From Entonaema liquescens (taxonomy: Eukaryota > Ascomycota > Sordariomycetes > Xylariales > Xylariaceae): a stretch of DNA of 64,000 bases. Positions 38,017-52,300 of the stretch are shown here, in pieces. A program made the translations under genes and the position numbers. The DNA is taken from positions 746,001-810,000 of the forward strand of contig CADCSX010000011.1 of NCBI GenBank assembly GCA_902805475.1. Direction: 5' to 3'. The notes below the pieces were generated by a model that was not told the origin of the DNA, searched no databases, and saw only the letters and a program-made list of their open reading frames with translations. Each line of letters starts with the position of its first letter. Position 1 is the stretch's first letter.

Positions 38017-39556
38017 ATGATGGACAGTCGTATACCTCAACCGCGACATATTGTAATCATAGGTGAGTCTGTCTCACCCCTTGCTGACCCTGCTCATCTT
38101 GCTTGGATACTCCCCTACAGTTTCGGTTTTGGATCCGTACTCCTGGGTCCTCCAATACACACGCAAACTTCCTAGCTTAATTGGTTCATGATCAACATTT
38201 GGAGAAGCACACATTACTGCATATGGTAGTACCTAGTGACTAATTCGGATCTCTTAAGGCGGTGGCGTTATTGGCACAACGACGGCTTACTATCTGACCC
38301 GACATCCTTCCTACATCCCTTCGATTCATCACATTACTCTCCTCGAGGCTACATCAATAGCATCTGCTGCATCGGGAAAGGCCGGAGGTCTTCTTGGTCT
38401 TTGGGCTTACCCAACATGTCTAGTACCGCTTTCTTATCGCCTCCACGCCGAGCTCGCAGCCGAACACGGCGGTGCCGACAGATGGGGTTATAGGCGGCTT
38501 GGGTGTGGACAACTTACGGCGAGGGTGGGGAACAAGAAGCCACCGAACGGCTCCACAAAGTCGAGGAAAAGGACTAGTCGCGGCGTTATCAAACAGCAAG
38601 ACGGACAAGACAGCCCCATAACGGACGGCCAGGTGGAGTGGCAAAGGTTACCTAAGCAGGACGAAAAGGCAACCTCCTTACTTCATAATTCTGTTCTACC
38701 TCAAGATCTTGACTGGATTAATGCTAGTTTGGTGCGTGAATATGCCGAGATGGGACTGCCAGGTTTCACCGAAACGGCACAAGTGCACCCATACCAATTT
38801 ACAACGTCGATGGCGGCTTTGGCGCGTCAACATGGCGCTGAAATACGCGTCAACACCATGGTTACAAGTATTGGCTTGAATAAGTCCGAGATGGCTGTTT
38901 CAAGCGTTGAATACCTAGACCGTGCTACGGGTGAGACGCGGACATTAGAAGGTGTAACAGACGTCGTGGTAGCTGCAGGCCCGTGGACGGGGCGCCTCTG
39001 GCCAAAGGCCAAGGTTGAGGGTTTAAGGGCGCATAGCGTCGTATTTGCAGCGGATGTCAGCCCGTACGCCGTCTTTACTGATATCTCACTACCGAATGAC
39101 TGGGTACCGGCACACAGGGCGGCGCGGGGCGAAAAGCGGAAGCACAAAGGTAATGTAGATCCCGAAATCTACGCGCGACCGGGTGGAGAGGTGTATGCGT
39201 GCGGCGAGCCGGATTCGATAATACCGTTGCCGGCAACCGCCGATCAGGTCGAATGCGACGAGTCTCAGTGCGACGACCTTATCTCGTATATTGGTACTGT
39301 GAGCCCTGTGCTAGGCTCTGCATCTATCGCCGCAAAACAGGCCTGTTACCTACCGCGGCATATGCGCTTTGGAAAAGAGAGCGCGCCGCTTATTGGCGGT
39401 ACCTCGGTCCACCGGCTATGGATAGCATCGGGTCATACCTGTTGGGGAATTCAGAACGGTCCAGCGACGGGCAAGCTCATGAGCGAGTTTATCTTTGACG
39501 GAGAAGCCAGGAGTGCCGATATTGCGGAACTAGACCCGAGGAAATTCAAGGTATGA
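38017..39556 (+). CDS. FAD-dependent oxidoreductase, DAO family
   Basis: Exons 38017-38062 and 38259-39556 give 447 residues. The 196-nt intron (GTGAGT to TTAAG) interrupts the dinucleotide-binding motif. Joined, residues 12-21 read IVIIGGGVIG, the GxGxxG Rossmann signature that binds the FAD ADP moiety, followed by helix TTTAYYL and an acidic LLEA strand end. Further DAO features are a second-half VVVAAGPWTGRLWP segment (the usual second FAD contact) and a late WIASGHTCWGIQNGPATGKL block near the C-terminus. The enzyme probably oxidises an amine or amino acid. The overall layout resembles yeast Tda3-type proteins, but the substrate is not determined. Two adjacent ATGs (38017, 38020) begin the frame; either could serve. 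It is convergent with the DapA-family gene. Confidence 0.88.
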
Positions 39557-41298
39557 TAGGATAGTGCAGGATATAGAGGGAAAAGGAAATCCCGGTGAGG
39601 ACAACTTAGAAGACGTGGAACGACTATGACGACAAGACGCATGGGATGATGGGAATTGGGGTCAAGGAAAAAAAGAGTTTGTGTTTCCTTCGTCCCTGGG
39701 CTCGTGCGTGGAAGTAGGTGTGTGGATGTATGTAGGGACCGGCACGAGGCGAGATACTAAGGAGGGGGGACAACGTTGGTATATCCCGCATGATACGTCA
39801 AACCCACATACCAAACACGCTTTAGGAGAGGCTGAACGGCTTTGGTATGTACATCATGCTTAGCTCACCTCGCTTACATGTTGTGGGGTTTGGAGAATGA
39901 GGAGAGGGGAAAATGTATGTGTTTCCGGCCTAAGAAAAAAGGTCGCGTACCTAGGTACGTATTATTAGAGCTTCGCGCGTGTAAGCACTTCACCCCAGCG
40001 AACCACGATACTTAATAGGCCATTGTTATTTTCCTTTGTTGCCGCCGTCGCCGCCAAGACGATATCATAAAGTGGCAGGTGACCGACCTTATCTAGACGA
40101 CGGGGGACGGACCGAGCCGTCAGAGGAGGCTGGACAGGCTGGCAACGCGGGGAGTGTAGGTGAGGGGAGGGGGGTCGGGTGTGCGTGTGTAGTTTACCTA
40201 TCGTGGGAGTAACAGCGAAGCCCCCCGTGGGGTAAGTAGGTGACGTTTCCATTTCCAGGGATTAATGCCTTACGGATCGCCGCGAGCCTATATCGCGCGT
40301 GGTGCCCAAACTATATGCAACCTTAGCTCCTTAGCTCCTTACCTACAAGGACCCCTAAAGACCCTTAGGACCCTAGACGCATGAAAGGGATGGGGGACCA
40401 CCCCCGGGAAAATTAAAATACCATATGTAGGTAGGCTGAGGGGTGGTGTGATACGTCACTCGTCGAGTAATATATGCGATACGTGCGCACATGCCATACG
40501 TCCTAGCGAAAGGAGATGCAAGATGCTACGCGGATCACGCCCTTTCTCCAGGTTGACATCGCAGGGTGGTGTTTTGCAGAAAGCCCATGGAAATTAGAAA
40601 ATGTGATATGCAGGTTTCTTGCTTCTGACGTCTAAACGGTTGCCGTAACGGAGTTAAGACGCATATACGGTTTGGTTTCTAACATAGGCCTTGTTTCCGA
40701 AAAAGATGCTCGTTACAACGGTTTGGAATGTTGGATATTGTAAGTTATTGGCTATGCTAACGAAGACATAGAAGAGACAATGCCTTGGCCGTAGGGCCGG
40801 CGAGACAGACTTGAAGCTAGTAGTAGCAGGACAAAAGTAGGACAGATCAGTCAGCCAGCCACCGCCGGCTTCCTTTCCTCCTCCCCGTTTCGCAATAGGG
40901 CACGGTATGCTAAATACCCGGTAAACATAGAAGGAACCCAATGGTCCTTCATCAGAAACAGGATCGTTAGGACTTAAAGAACGTTCCCAGGGCTTCGATC
41001 AATATCCGAAAAAGCAGCATAGAGAAACGTCAGGTTCCGGTGAAACGTATCATATGTTTTGCATATGCGCGTACGTGTTAATGACACTTACGTCAGTGGT
41101 GGTCACTGGCCTTAATCGGCCGAGAGAAATTGGAATCCAAGGGTCTTCTACCCTCCTAGAGCCTCATCCGTCACCCCGGGATTCTGACCCCGCACTTTCC
41201 AAGAATAGGGCATCAACGGCCACGCGGCTAATATCGACGGCACATAGCCAGTCCCTGCGGGTTTCAGACCAAGATCCCGGTAACCCGTTTCCTGTCAG
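39557..41298. other. Intergenic, convergent 3' ends
   Basis: This spacer of 1.7 kb lies between convergent genes. It has a perfect 14-bp palindrome CGTACCTAGGTACG at 39946-39959 and a short repeat of CTTAGCTC near 40322-40340. Short open frames on both strands (at most 113 codons, the longest overlapping the DapA gene end) show no family features. Confidence 0.55.
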
Positions 41299-42285
41299 TT
41301 ATAGTGACTTTTCGACTTCCATCACTTCCTTTATTCCCTCCGCTATGGACTCGATTCTGGCCTTCTCGAGACGCTTGAGTGGGCGCCGGGGATAACCGCC
41401 ATAGCCGTAATAGGATTGAATCGCTTGCTTCGTACCAGCGATCGCTGCTTTAGTCAAGAACCAGTCACCTCGCGAGAGTACTTTTTGTAGCTCAATGGCC
41501 TCGTCTATCTTCCCCTCGACGTATAGGTTCCATACCTTGACGCAAACCTTGGGCATAACATTCGCGCCGCCTGCAATGATCCCGCTTCCGCCCGATACTA
41601 GTGTTTGGACTGTGAAATCGCATATGCCACCAAATGCCATATACCCGCTGCCTTCCGAGGTAGGGGTCCTCGCGTTAGTAGCTCGTGCTACGCGAGTAAG
41701 TTTGCCAGTGCTGCCGCATGTAAACTTTGTTCCGATGATGTTTGGGTGTTCGGCAAGCTTAATGAGAAGATCCGAGTCCATGTCGATGCCGGCAACTGCG
41801 CCGGGGTAGTTGTATAAGACGATTGGTAGCGGACTCTCATCTGCCACAGCGGTAAAATAACCAACTATAGCTTCCTCGTCCATTTGCGGACGAAAGTAGC
41901 TTGGGGGTAGTAGCAATACATAATCCCCACCAACCGCCGCAGACTCTTTGCAGAGTTCGATAGTCCCCTTTACGCTACCCTCCGTAGCTCCAACGATGAT
42001 CGGCGTTGTAGGGAAACCCGCGGCGTCCAGAGCTTCTCTGGTGGCGCGTGTTACTGCTACTTTTTCGTCGCGCGTGCAGTGAATAGCTTCTCCATTGGAA
42101 CCCATAGTGACTAGTCCAGCTAGTCCAGCTTTAGCTAAACGCTCGGCGTGTTTTTTGATAGTGGGGATGTCGAGCTCTTCGGTCTCAGGATCGAAAAATG
42201 TCATGGTGGGAGCATATATGCCACAGGGCAGTGGTCGCCTCGTGGTCGTGTGACCATTGGCCTCGGCGCTGTTAGAGACAGTCAT
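41299..42285 (-). CDS. DapA-family aldolase/lyase (dihydrodipicolinate synthase superfamily)
   Basis: A single exon encodes 328 residues, a normal length for this TIM-barrel family of class I (Schiff base) aldolases. Visible landmarks are GIYAPTMTFF at the first strand, the GSNGE signature at residues 62-66, the YNYPG segment with the likely catalytic Tyr158, and GTKFTCG with the Schiff-base Lys187. Later come GGICDF and GGSGIIAGGANVMP segments. Members cleave or form 2-oxo acids using pyruvate, for example 4-hydroxy-2-oxoglutarate aldolase or sugar-acid aldolases. Fungi usually make lysine by the aminoadipate route, so a catabolic aldolase is likelier than true dihydrodipicolinate synthase. 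The start MTVSNSAEANG is the first ATG of the frame; no targeting peptide is obvious. The exact substrate is unknown. Confidence 0.93.
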   Translation of the reverse strand: MTVSNSAEANGHTTTRRPLPCGIYAPTMTFFDPETEELDIPTIKKHAERLAKAGLAGLVTMGSNGEAIHCTRDEKVAVTRATREALDAAGFPTTPIIVGATEGSVKGTIELCKESAAVGGDYVLLLPPSYFRPQMDEEAIVGYFTAVADESPLPIVLYNYPGAVAGIDMDSDLLIKLAEHPNIIGTKFTCGSTGKLTRVARATNARTPTSEGSGYMAFGGICDFTVQTLVSGGSGIIAGGANVMPKVCVKVWNLYVEGKIDEAIELQKVLSRGDWFLTKAAIAGTKQAIQSYYGYGGYPRRPLKRLEKARIESIAEGIKEVMEVEKSL

Positions 42286-44953
42286 ATTGTATGATCGAGT
42301 AAGAGAGAAACAAAAGTAAGAGTTATAATGATGCTGTTGTTAGATTCACGGACCGACATATACCAAATATGGATAAGCTCAGAGAGAGGATAACCACGAA
42401 AGGGGACGCCGAGAAAAGGAAAACGACAGCAAAGAAACTAGGACGCGTAGCTATATATATATAGGTATATAGCGTTCGAAGCGTAATACTCGACAGGCGG
42501 CAACGGGATGCTCATGTTTTTTCATAACATAATGGCTTCTATCCCCTGATTTGCATGCCATGCCTTGTGGGGTGTGGGTCAGTAACGTCTTACTAGCCTT
42601 CTAGTGTTTTGCTCGCAACGACATTGGTCCGAAGGCGACACTGGTTACCTCTCATTAGACCCGAAAGATCCCTTAGAAAAAGGAGCTAATGAAAACGGAC
42701 TGATACGGAGTAGTGAAGAGTCTATGCTTTACAGGATCGAAAAGCCACGAAGTGGATTGCGAATGAGCCGAATTCTTCAACGGCCCTAGGACAGACGGGT
42801 CATCCGCGCCTCGGGGTTATATCGAAGGTAATATATCGTAAATAGATCATGGGAGCCATGCAGACAATCTACAACCATGAATTATACATTTCCGTACATG
42901 AAATCCGTCGGGCTGTTATGAAGATACCCAACGAGTTTCGGCCGCATGGCTCACAAAGTGCAATTGGGAACTTGGGGAAAAGGCAAGGGTCTTAAGGCGG
43001 TTGAATGATTACTTGAAGAGATAGTATGCCTTATTCGGCAGCTGCTCATGCAAAGAATAAGTTGAGAGACAGGTAGGTAACTTCATGTTGTGTGAGATTA
43101 GCTGCGGTGGCATTTACAGCCACATCATGATTGGCTAAACTCAAGTGACATCTTGAAGTGGGTTTATAAACTGGGCTGATGGGAATTGAGAGGATCTGCA
43201 GTAAGGTTGACTAGGACCCGGTAGAAAGTGAGAATGGTTGATGAGGACATGGTCGTTACCAAAGGCACATGATACGTATATAAATCAGAGAACCGAGAAA
43301 GCCGTGCCTCGCGCGCTGGAAAGAAGAAAAAAAGAGAAGGTAAAAAAAAAAAAAAAAAGAAAGGACTTAAGACGGATGATGAGTTATCGAGGTGATTGTC
43401 GTTGTTCTTGAGAGCTGACAAAGTTGGTGAAGACGTCATTTGCGTCGGGCCAAATCATCTTGTGACCCTCCAAAGGAAAGCCCCGGAAGAAAGAAGCCTT
43501 AAGGTATGCCGTCCACTTGGCAGCACCGAGGGATTCTTGGAGGGTAGCCTTTGCGGGGCTTAGTCGATAGGTGAAGTAGTTTACCCTAAGTTAGAGCGAG
43601 GAGGGCGAGGAGGGCGAAGAGAGAAAAGGGTTGCCGCATTGTGGAGCATACCAAGGTTGTCTCCAGCTCCAGGATATGGGTGGGTTTAGATAGATTCCTG
43701 AGATGAATGTATACGTATATATCGGAAGGTTTCCTCGGACTAAAGGCCACACTGACTTGACCTTACTAGCATACATGTATAGTATAAGGTAGGTGGTACC
43801 TCAAGTCGGAGGGTGACAGCGATCAGTAGCTTTTCACTTGTTGGTCTGTTGGTTTGTTGGATGAATAAACAGCTTGAAGATAAAAACTGCTGATTTCTAT
43901 TCTCTGGGCTTTCTGGGGTAGTCACTTACATGTACATGTACTCGATTTGACTTCTTCTGCAGGCCAGGCCGAATGTGGCATAGACTACGGAATAACCAGA
44001 TTATAGAAGTTTTTCCTCCAGTGAAAAGGCAGCAGGATTCCTCGATGTAGCCAAGATTAATAACTAGAAAGCTTCTGTGCCTCCCACTTTCGTGTCATGG
44101 TGTCTTGGTGGGGAATTCGGGCAATATTCCAGAATGCACATACATCTGCTTGTTGTTGGTGACCTTAGGTGCGATGTAACTCTGCGTACCTTACGATCCC
44201 AGCAGTTCCTGGTCAGCCTTCTTGTCTTGTCTATATCTGTACTTTAATCTCTCTTGCATCGTAAAATTTGAGTAATTGAGTAAAAGTGGTCTTTTCCATT
44301 TAGCCGGGTGATGTCATGGTGATATAACGTTGTAATTCTGCATTACATCTCGCTGTTTGAAAAAGAGGATGAATTTGTGTAGAAGTTGTGCTTCGCTGAA
44401 TCTGCCAATGATGTACCGACGCCTGCTTGACCTTCTGCCTCGAAGAGGAACTGCCCCACCAAACGCGGGGCAATCAAATTTCAGGTAAGCCGGTGGGCAA
44501 ATATTTAGTGGGGTTGGCGGGGGGTTTCCTGTCGTGTCGCCAAGTGGGTGGGGGCGGGGTCCCTATTCTAAAAAGTTCCCTTCAATTCATTCAGTTTATA
44601 CGCGTAATGGTCAATGTACATAAACCGAAGCATATCTGATATGATAAGATTGCTTCAATTCTTAAACTTCTCTAGGCCTAGGTATCTAAAGCCCAACACA
44701 GAGGTATATTTAAACTCGCTTCAAGATATCTTTTAAATCTATTACTTAACCTAGAGACCTAATATCTATCTTCACATGATGAGCCATTGAACACAATACT
44801 ATATACCATAATATAGTTTATTTTCCTTCTCATGCTACGGTATATAGATGCAACAAATAGCCTGGGATGCTAGAATGAATGCGCATCCTTATGATTCCTA
44901 TCCAATTTAATACGTCCCTATTGGCACTATTAGTGCTGTTTACACAAGTTCGA
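42286..44953. other. Intergenic up to the A+T block
   Basis: It holds the DapA gene promoter, a TA-rich stretch at about 42455-42472 and an A run of 17 at 43342-43358. Short open frames (at most 91 codons) have no family features. Base composition turns A+T rich from about 44640, before the abrupt change near 44980. Confidence 0.55.
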
Positions 44954-44979
44954 CGTAGCACCCCTAAAAAGGTGCTACG
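44954..44979. repeat. Perfect 9-bp inverted repeat at the edge of the A+T block
   Basis: CGTAGCACC (44954-44962) and GGTGCTACG (44971-44979) are exact reverse complements around an 8-base A-rich loop. The compositional change to extreme A+T begins immediately after it. Confidence 0.85.
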
Positions 44980-47900
44980 CATTAATTAAAAAAACGGGCA
45001 ATAATTAAAGATTTAACTAGAATATTTCCGTTTAAATATATTTTTTACTAAAAATTAAATAATATTAATTAAAATAATATTTTTAATTATTAAATATGGA
45101 AATTTTAAAATTTATTTATTAAAATATTAATTTAATATTATTAATTTTTAAATTTTTTTAAATAATTAAAAAATTTTTATAATTAAAAAATTATTAATTA
45201 TTATTAAATTTATTTATTTAAAAGTTTATTTTTATTCGGAAAATTATTTAATTTTTTTAAATTAATTTGAATTACGTATTTTAAAGTTAAATTTTTATTA
45301 ACATTTTTTAAATATTATAAAAAAATTTTATTATTATTAATTAAAATAAATTTATTATTTATAATATTTATTTAAATTAATTTAAAGTAATTTAAATGTG
45401 TTAATTTACTTGTAATTTTAACATTTAAATTAATTATTAATTTATAATATTTAAAAATTAATAAAAAAAATTTTAAAAATAAATATTATTAAAAAAACTT
45501 TTTTAAATAATAATATTTAATAATTTTATTAAATTTAATTTTTATAATTTAAATATAATTATATATTATATATAATTTTAATATTTAAATTTTAAAAAAT
45601 ATATTAATTTTATTTAATATAATTTTAAATAATTTTTAATTTTTATTTAATTTATAAATAATATATTTTACAATTAACATTTGGTTATTTAAAAAGTTTT
45701 TTTTTAAATTAATAAATTTATTAAATATAATTATATTAAAATTATTTAAATTTAATTTATTATATGTATTTAAAACCGTTTTTATATATTTTATATAAAT
45801 AAAATATTTTTTTATAAATATGTTTTTAAATATAAGTATTTTTAATTTTTTTATTAATTATATCGTTAATTTATTATAAAAAAAGTAATTTGTAATATTG
45901 CTTTATACGTCATTATTATTTTTCATAACATTATTATTATTATTTCCATTTTTTTATAATTAAATTAAATTTAAATTAAAATTATTAAATTTATAATTTT
46001 AAATAGTTAATAACTTATTATTTATATTTTTAATGTTATTATTACTTTATAAAAATAATAATAAAATATTATTTTAAATTATTTAATAATTTATAAAATT
46101 ATTATATAATATTAATAAATTTATAAATTTATTTTATAACGTTAAAATTATAAAAACGTATTTATAATTAATATATATTAAATATTTATAAAAAAAAACT
46201 TATTACATTATATTTAATATATTAATTTTTAATAATAAAATTTAAATATTAAAAATAAATTATAATTAAAAAAAATAATATATTTTAAATTAAATTAAAA
46301 AAATTAAAATTTTTTTATTATTAAAAAACATTATTTTTTTAATAATTATTTTTTTTATATAAAATTAAATTATAATAAACGTAAAATAAAAGTAAAATTA
46401 TACGTGTTAACACATACATTTAAAATAATATATATATTTTTTTTAATAATTAAAACCTTTATTATATTTATTATTTTTTTTATTTATATTATTAATTTTT
46501 TATAATTATTAATAAAAAATTAAATATTATTATTATAATATAAAATTAATTTAAATAATTAAAAAATATTATCTTTAAAATAATATTATTATTTATTAAC
46601 CGATTTAAATATTTATATTTTATAATAACTTTTTTTAATTTTTTAAAAAAATTTTTAAAAAGGAAAATTAAACTTAACCCCCCCCTTTTAATAATATTAA
46701 TATAAAATAAAATCTTATAATAACTACATTATTTTAAAATTATTAATAATAATTTTTAAATTTATTATTTTTTATATTTAAAAAAAAAATAATAAAAAAA
46801 TTTACTTTTATTAATTTTCTTTTTAATATATTAATAAAACATTTATTAATTAATAATTATATAATATTTAATAAAATATAATTTTATATAAATTTTATTT
46901 TTTATATTAATTCGTATAAAAAATAAAATTTTATTAAAAATCCAATTATTTTAAAAAACATTTTATTATTTAATTTTAAAAATTTAATAATATATTTCTA
47001 AATTTACTTTTAAATAATCAAATAACTTAATTCATTAATGTTTTTTCCCATTTAAAATTATTAAACTACCATTATTTTTATAAAATAAATTATTAAAAGT
47101 ATTTTTAATTAAAAAAACTTTTCGTAAAGTTTATTTTTTCGGTTTAAACATACTTATTACCATTATTATTACCATTACCATTACCATTAACAATAATAAT
47201 AACAATAATAACATTATAATTAAAATAACTTATAAACGTAATATTTAAAATATATTTAATTTTAATAAAAAAAATATCCCGTTATATACATTTATTAATA
47301 ATTATATATATTATAAAATACATTTATATAATTAATAAATATATAACTTTTTAAATTATATAAAAAACAATTTAAAAAATTTACGTTTACATTATTATTT
47401 TTTTATATTTTTTTTATAATGGTATTTTCTTTTTATTAAATTTTTTTTCCCACCGTTAATTTAAAAAAAATAACTACCGTATTAATTATATTAAACTTTT
47501 TTTAATCATTAATTAATAAAATAATTATAAACTTTATAATATATAATTATATTAAAATATAATTAATATAAATTTAAAAAATATTTTAATTTTATATATT
47601 TAAATTTATAATTGTTTATATATTAATAATTATTAATATAATTAATGTATAAACGGTTGTAATTTATAATAAAAATATATAATATTTTTAATAATAATAT
47701 TAAATTAAAATATTAATTTAATAAATAATATTTACATTTGTTATTATTATAATAATAATAAGGTATATTATTTTTTTATAAATATATAAAATTTTTAATA
47801 ATATAATATATTATATATATATATTAATTAAAAATTAACAACTCCATTAATATTAATACTAATATCCGAGTTAATACCCGTTTTGTTTTTTACTTTTACT

Positions 47901-48315
47901 TTATTTTTTACTTTTATTTTATTTTTTATTTTTACGTTAATAAAGTTTATAATTGTTATTATTAATTTAAAAATAACTTATTATATAAATTTATATAAAT
48001 TAATGTTTAAGTTGATTTTAAAAATAAGTTAATAATGTTGTTTATTATAAAAAAAAAAAAAAATAATAAAATATATAATAATTTTTTTTAAAAAAAAAAA
48101 TAATAAAATTATTAATAATAAATAAAAAATTTTATTATATAATATATTTAAATTTATAAATAAAATAAATTAATTATAATTATTTATTAATATTTATAAA
48201 AAAATTTTAAATTATAAATTATAATTATATATATAAATATATATTTTAATAAATATAATTATAATTATTATAATAAGTATTTATAATAAACATAATTATA
48301 ATATTTTTAAAATAT

Positions 48316-48402
48316 GTAAATACTTATTATAATTTAAATAATTATAATATTATAAATACGTAAATATTTATTATAATTTAAATAATTATAATATTATAAA
48401 TA
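48316..48402. repeat. Tandem repeat of about 43 bp, two units
   Basis: A unit starting GTAAATACTTATTATAATTT recurs at about 48359 as GTAAATATTTATTATAATTT, and the two are followed by the same ATAAATAC end. A partial third unit may follow. Confidence 0.75.
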
Positions 48403-49088
48403 CATAATTATCTATTATAATTATAATTTATTTTTATACCATTTTTTCATATAATTATTAAATATTATTAAATTAAAAATATAATATTGAAATTTTTTAT
48501 ATATATAAAAATTTCCTAAAAAAATAATTTTATATTTATTATAAAATAATATATTAAAATATATATTTTAATAACTAATTATTATTTAATAATAAAATAA
48601 TTAAAAATATAATATATTATTTAAAAAAAAAAAAAAAAATTTAATTAAAATTTTATAAATTATAATAAAGCTTTTAATTATGTAAAATAAAAATTAATAT
48701 ATATAATTATAAATTAATTTTCAAAATTTAATATATAAATAAATTTATTAAGATATTTTTATATATATAAAAAATATTAATACCATATTTTATATTTAAT
48801 TAAACTTAATAAATATATAAAAAAATAAAATAAAATAATTAAATTATTAAATATAAAATTAATAAAATTATTTAAATAAAAATAAATGGTGTTATTTATA
48901 AAACTCTTTTATATTTATATTTAATTTAATTTAATGTTTATTTATATAATTTTGTTTTTAACGTTTATAATTTTAATAATTATAGTATAATAAAATTAAT
49001 ATTAAAAAATTGTTTAAGTAAATTTATATTTTATAAAAAAGTTTTTAATTATTAAAAATTTTAAATAAATATTAAAAACTTTTAAAAA

Positions 49089-49345
49089 TTATAATATTAA
49101 AGGTTTTTAAAAGTTAATTAAAAGTTATAATATTAAAAACTTTTAAAAGTTAATTAAAAATTATAATATTAAAGATTTTTAAAAATTAATTAAAAATTAT
49201 AATATTAAAAATTTTTAAAAGTTAATTAAAAGTTATAATATTAAAAACTTTTAAAAGTTAATTAAAGATTATAATATTAAAGGTTTTTAAAAATTAATTA
49301 AAGATTTTTAAAAATTAATTAAAAATTATAATATTAAAAATTTTT
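49089..49345. repeat. 36-bp minisatellite, about seven units
   Basis: Units start TTATAATATTAAA at 49089, 49125, 49161, 49197, 49233 and 49269, followed by a half unit and a last partial copy. Units differ mainly by G/A and C/T changes. Confidence 0.85.
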
Positions 49346-52300
49346 AAAAAATTTAAAAATAAAATAAAAATATATTTATTAATTTTAATAATAATATTAT
49401 TTAATTAAAAGATTTTTTTTTTACGGAAATTTATAAAAATTAAAAATAATTATATTATAAAAATATTAATAATTTAAATATTTAATATTTTTAATAATTA
49501 AAATAAAAATATAAATTTTTTTTATTAATTTATTTATAATATTATTTAATTTTTTATAATTATATTAATTAAAATCTAAATATATATTTATTATATTAAT
49601 TAAAACTTTATATTTATATATAATATTAATTATTAACTTATATTTTTATAAATTTCTTTATAAAAAATTATATTAATTTAATAAAATCTTATTATTTTAC
49701 ATAAATTTTACGCTTATTTATATTACTTTTTATTATCTTTTTCTTTTTACCGTTATTATAATTTTATTTACTCACGTTAATCATTTCTTTATTTTTATAA
49801 TTAAAAATAAATTTATATTATATATAATAACATATAAACTTTTAAAAAATAAAATAAAAAAATTTTAATATAATAATACCTATTATATTAATAATATAAT
49901 ATAAATCTAATTTTATTTTTTTTATAAAATTTCAATATTATTTAAAAGATTTTTAAACATATTTATTAATATATTATATTTTTTTACTTAAAAAATAAAT
50001 ATTTATTAATTAAAAAAAATAAAATAATTATATAATTTAATATTTTTAATATTATTAAATTAGATTTATTATTATTAAAAATTTCCTATTTATTAAAAAT
50101 CTTTATTTTTATAATAAATTATTTATAAAATATTTTAAAATTTAAAATTTAAAATAATAAAATTTAAAATAATAAATTTATATATTATATTTTTATTTTT
50201 TCTATTATATTAATAATATTAATTTTTTAAAATTATATATTAAAAATAAATTTAATAAAATTGTAAAATTTTTACTAACTAATATAAAATTTTTTTATTT
50301 AAATTAATAAAAAAGTTAAGAAAATAATAAATAATATATAAAAATAAAAATTATTTAATAATATAAAAATATAATATAATATTTATTTTTTATTTACGTT
50401 TTTAATAATATATAAAAATATTATTTTTAATAATTTTAAAAACACTATAAATTTTATAATAATAATATTATTAATTATTATAAATAATTAAATTTTATAA
50501 TAATAATAATTTTTATTACTTTTTATTAAAAAAAGTTTAACTTTATATAATTTAAAATTTAATTTATTTATTAAATATATTATTAAAATAATAAATTCTT
50601 TTTTAACAAATTAAAAAAATAAAAATCTTAACTTTTATTATTATATATAAAATATTTATTTTATTTTATATTTAATTATAAAAAATAAAAAAAATTTAAA
50701 TTTTTAATTAATAAATAAAAATTAAATTTTTATTAATAATTAAATTGTTTTAAATATAACTTAATTAATCTTTTTATTATAAAATATAATCTTTTTTTAT
50801 ATTTATTAATTAATATATATTTTAATTTTTATAATATAAAAATTTATAAAAATTATATATAAAAAAATTAAAATTATTAATATATTAATTAAAAACTTTA
50901 TTTATTATATTTAATATATTAAAAAATTTACTTTATTTTTATTTAATAATATAAAATATTATATAATAAAAGTTTAATATATAATTATTAAATATTAAAA
51001 AAGATTTTAAAATATAAAAATTTAATAATTTTAAAAAACATTTTTTTATATTAATTAAATATTTTAATTTAAATTATAATAAAAATATTATTATATTTAA
51101 AAAATATATTATTATATTTAATAAAAAAATTATAAAGATAAAAATTTTAAAAAATATGGAAAATAAAAATAAAAAAATGTAAAATTAAAATAAAATAAAG
51201 TAAATAATTTTTTTAATAAAATATATTTATATTTTATTTTTAATAATTTTTATAAAATTTATTATATTTTAAATTTTATTAATAATATTTATTTAATATA
51301 ATTTAACCAAAAATTAATTTTATAAATTTATTTAAATAATAATAAAATTTTAAATTTTAATTTTATAATTATTAATATAAAATATATTTTTTTAACATTT
51401 TATTTTTTTTATTTTTATTAAATATTATTATTTTAAATTTTTTTTTTTATTTTATTAACATTATTTTATTTAAAATATTTAAAATAATTTATATAATTTA
51501 CGTAATAAATTTAATTATTAATATTAATAAAATATATGTGTATAATAATTAAAATAAAATTTTAAAAATTTTAAAAAATTATATAAATCATAACATTTAA
51601 TGTTAAAACTTTAATTGTTTTTTTCTTTTTTATTTATATTTAATATTAATCATTATTATTTATTTATAAATTATATATTTTATTAATATTTTTTATATAT
51701 TAATAATATAAATAACTTTAAAATTATTACGGTATTCGAGGTAATAATTAATATTTTTGTTTTAATTTTAATTAATATTATTTTTACTTTTTTATTTATC
51801 GTTTTTACTTTATTTATTATAGCTTTTAATAATTTCATTAAAATTAAAATTTAATTAATAATTTAAACCTTTTTTAAAAACCGATTTAAGTTAATTAAAA
51901 ACGTTATTAAATATTTTAATACATTATATAAATATATTTTAAATTAATATAATAAATTTTACTTTCGTAATAAAAATAATGGTAATAATATTACTTTTAC
52001 CGGTTTTTAAAAAATAACTTTTTACGCATAATTTTATTAATTAATTAAAACAAATTATTATATTAATATAAATATTATTTAATATATTATTAATTAAATC
52101 ATTTTATTTAATTATAATATATGTTTTTACTTTAAATATATTTAATAATAATAAATAATCTAATTTTTAAAATAAAATTATTATATTTTTAAGTAAATTT
52201 AAAATTAATTAATATTAATTACTTATAAATTAACTTATAATATTACCATTATTATTTACTAATTTAATAAATTACGTTAAATATAATAAAATCATTATAT

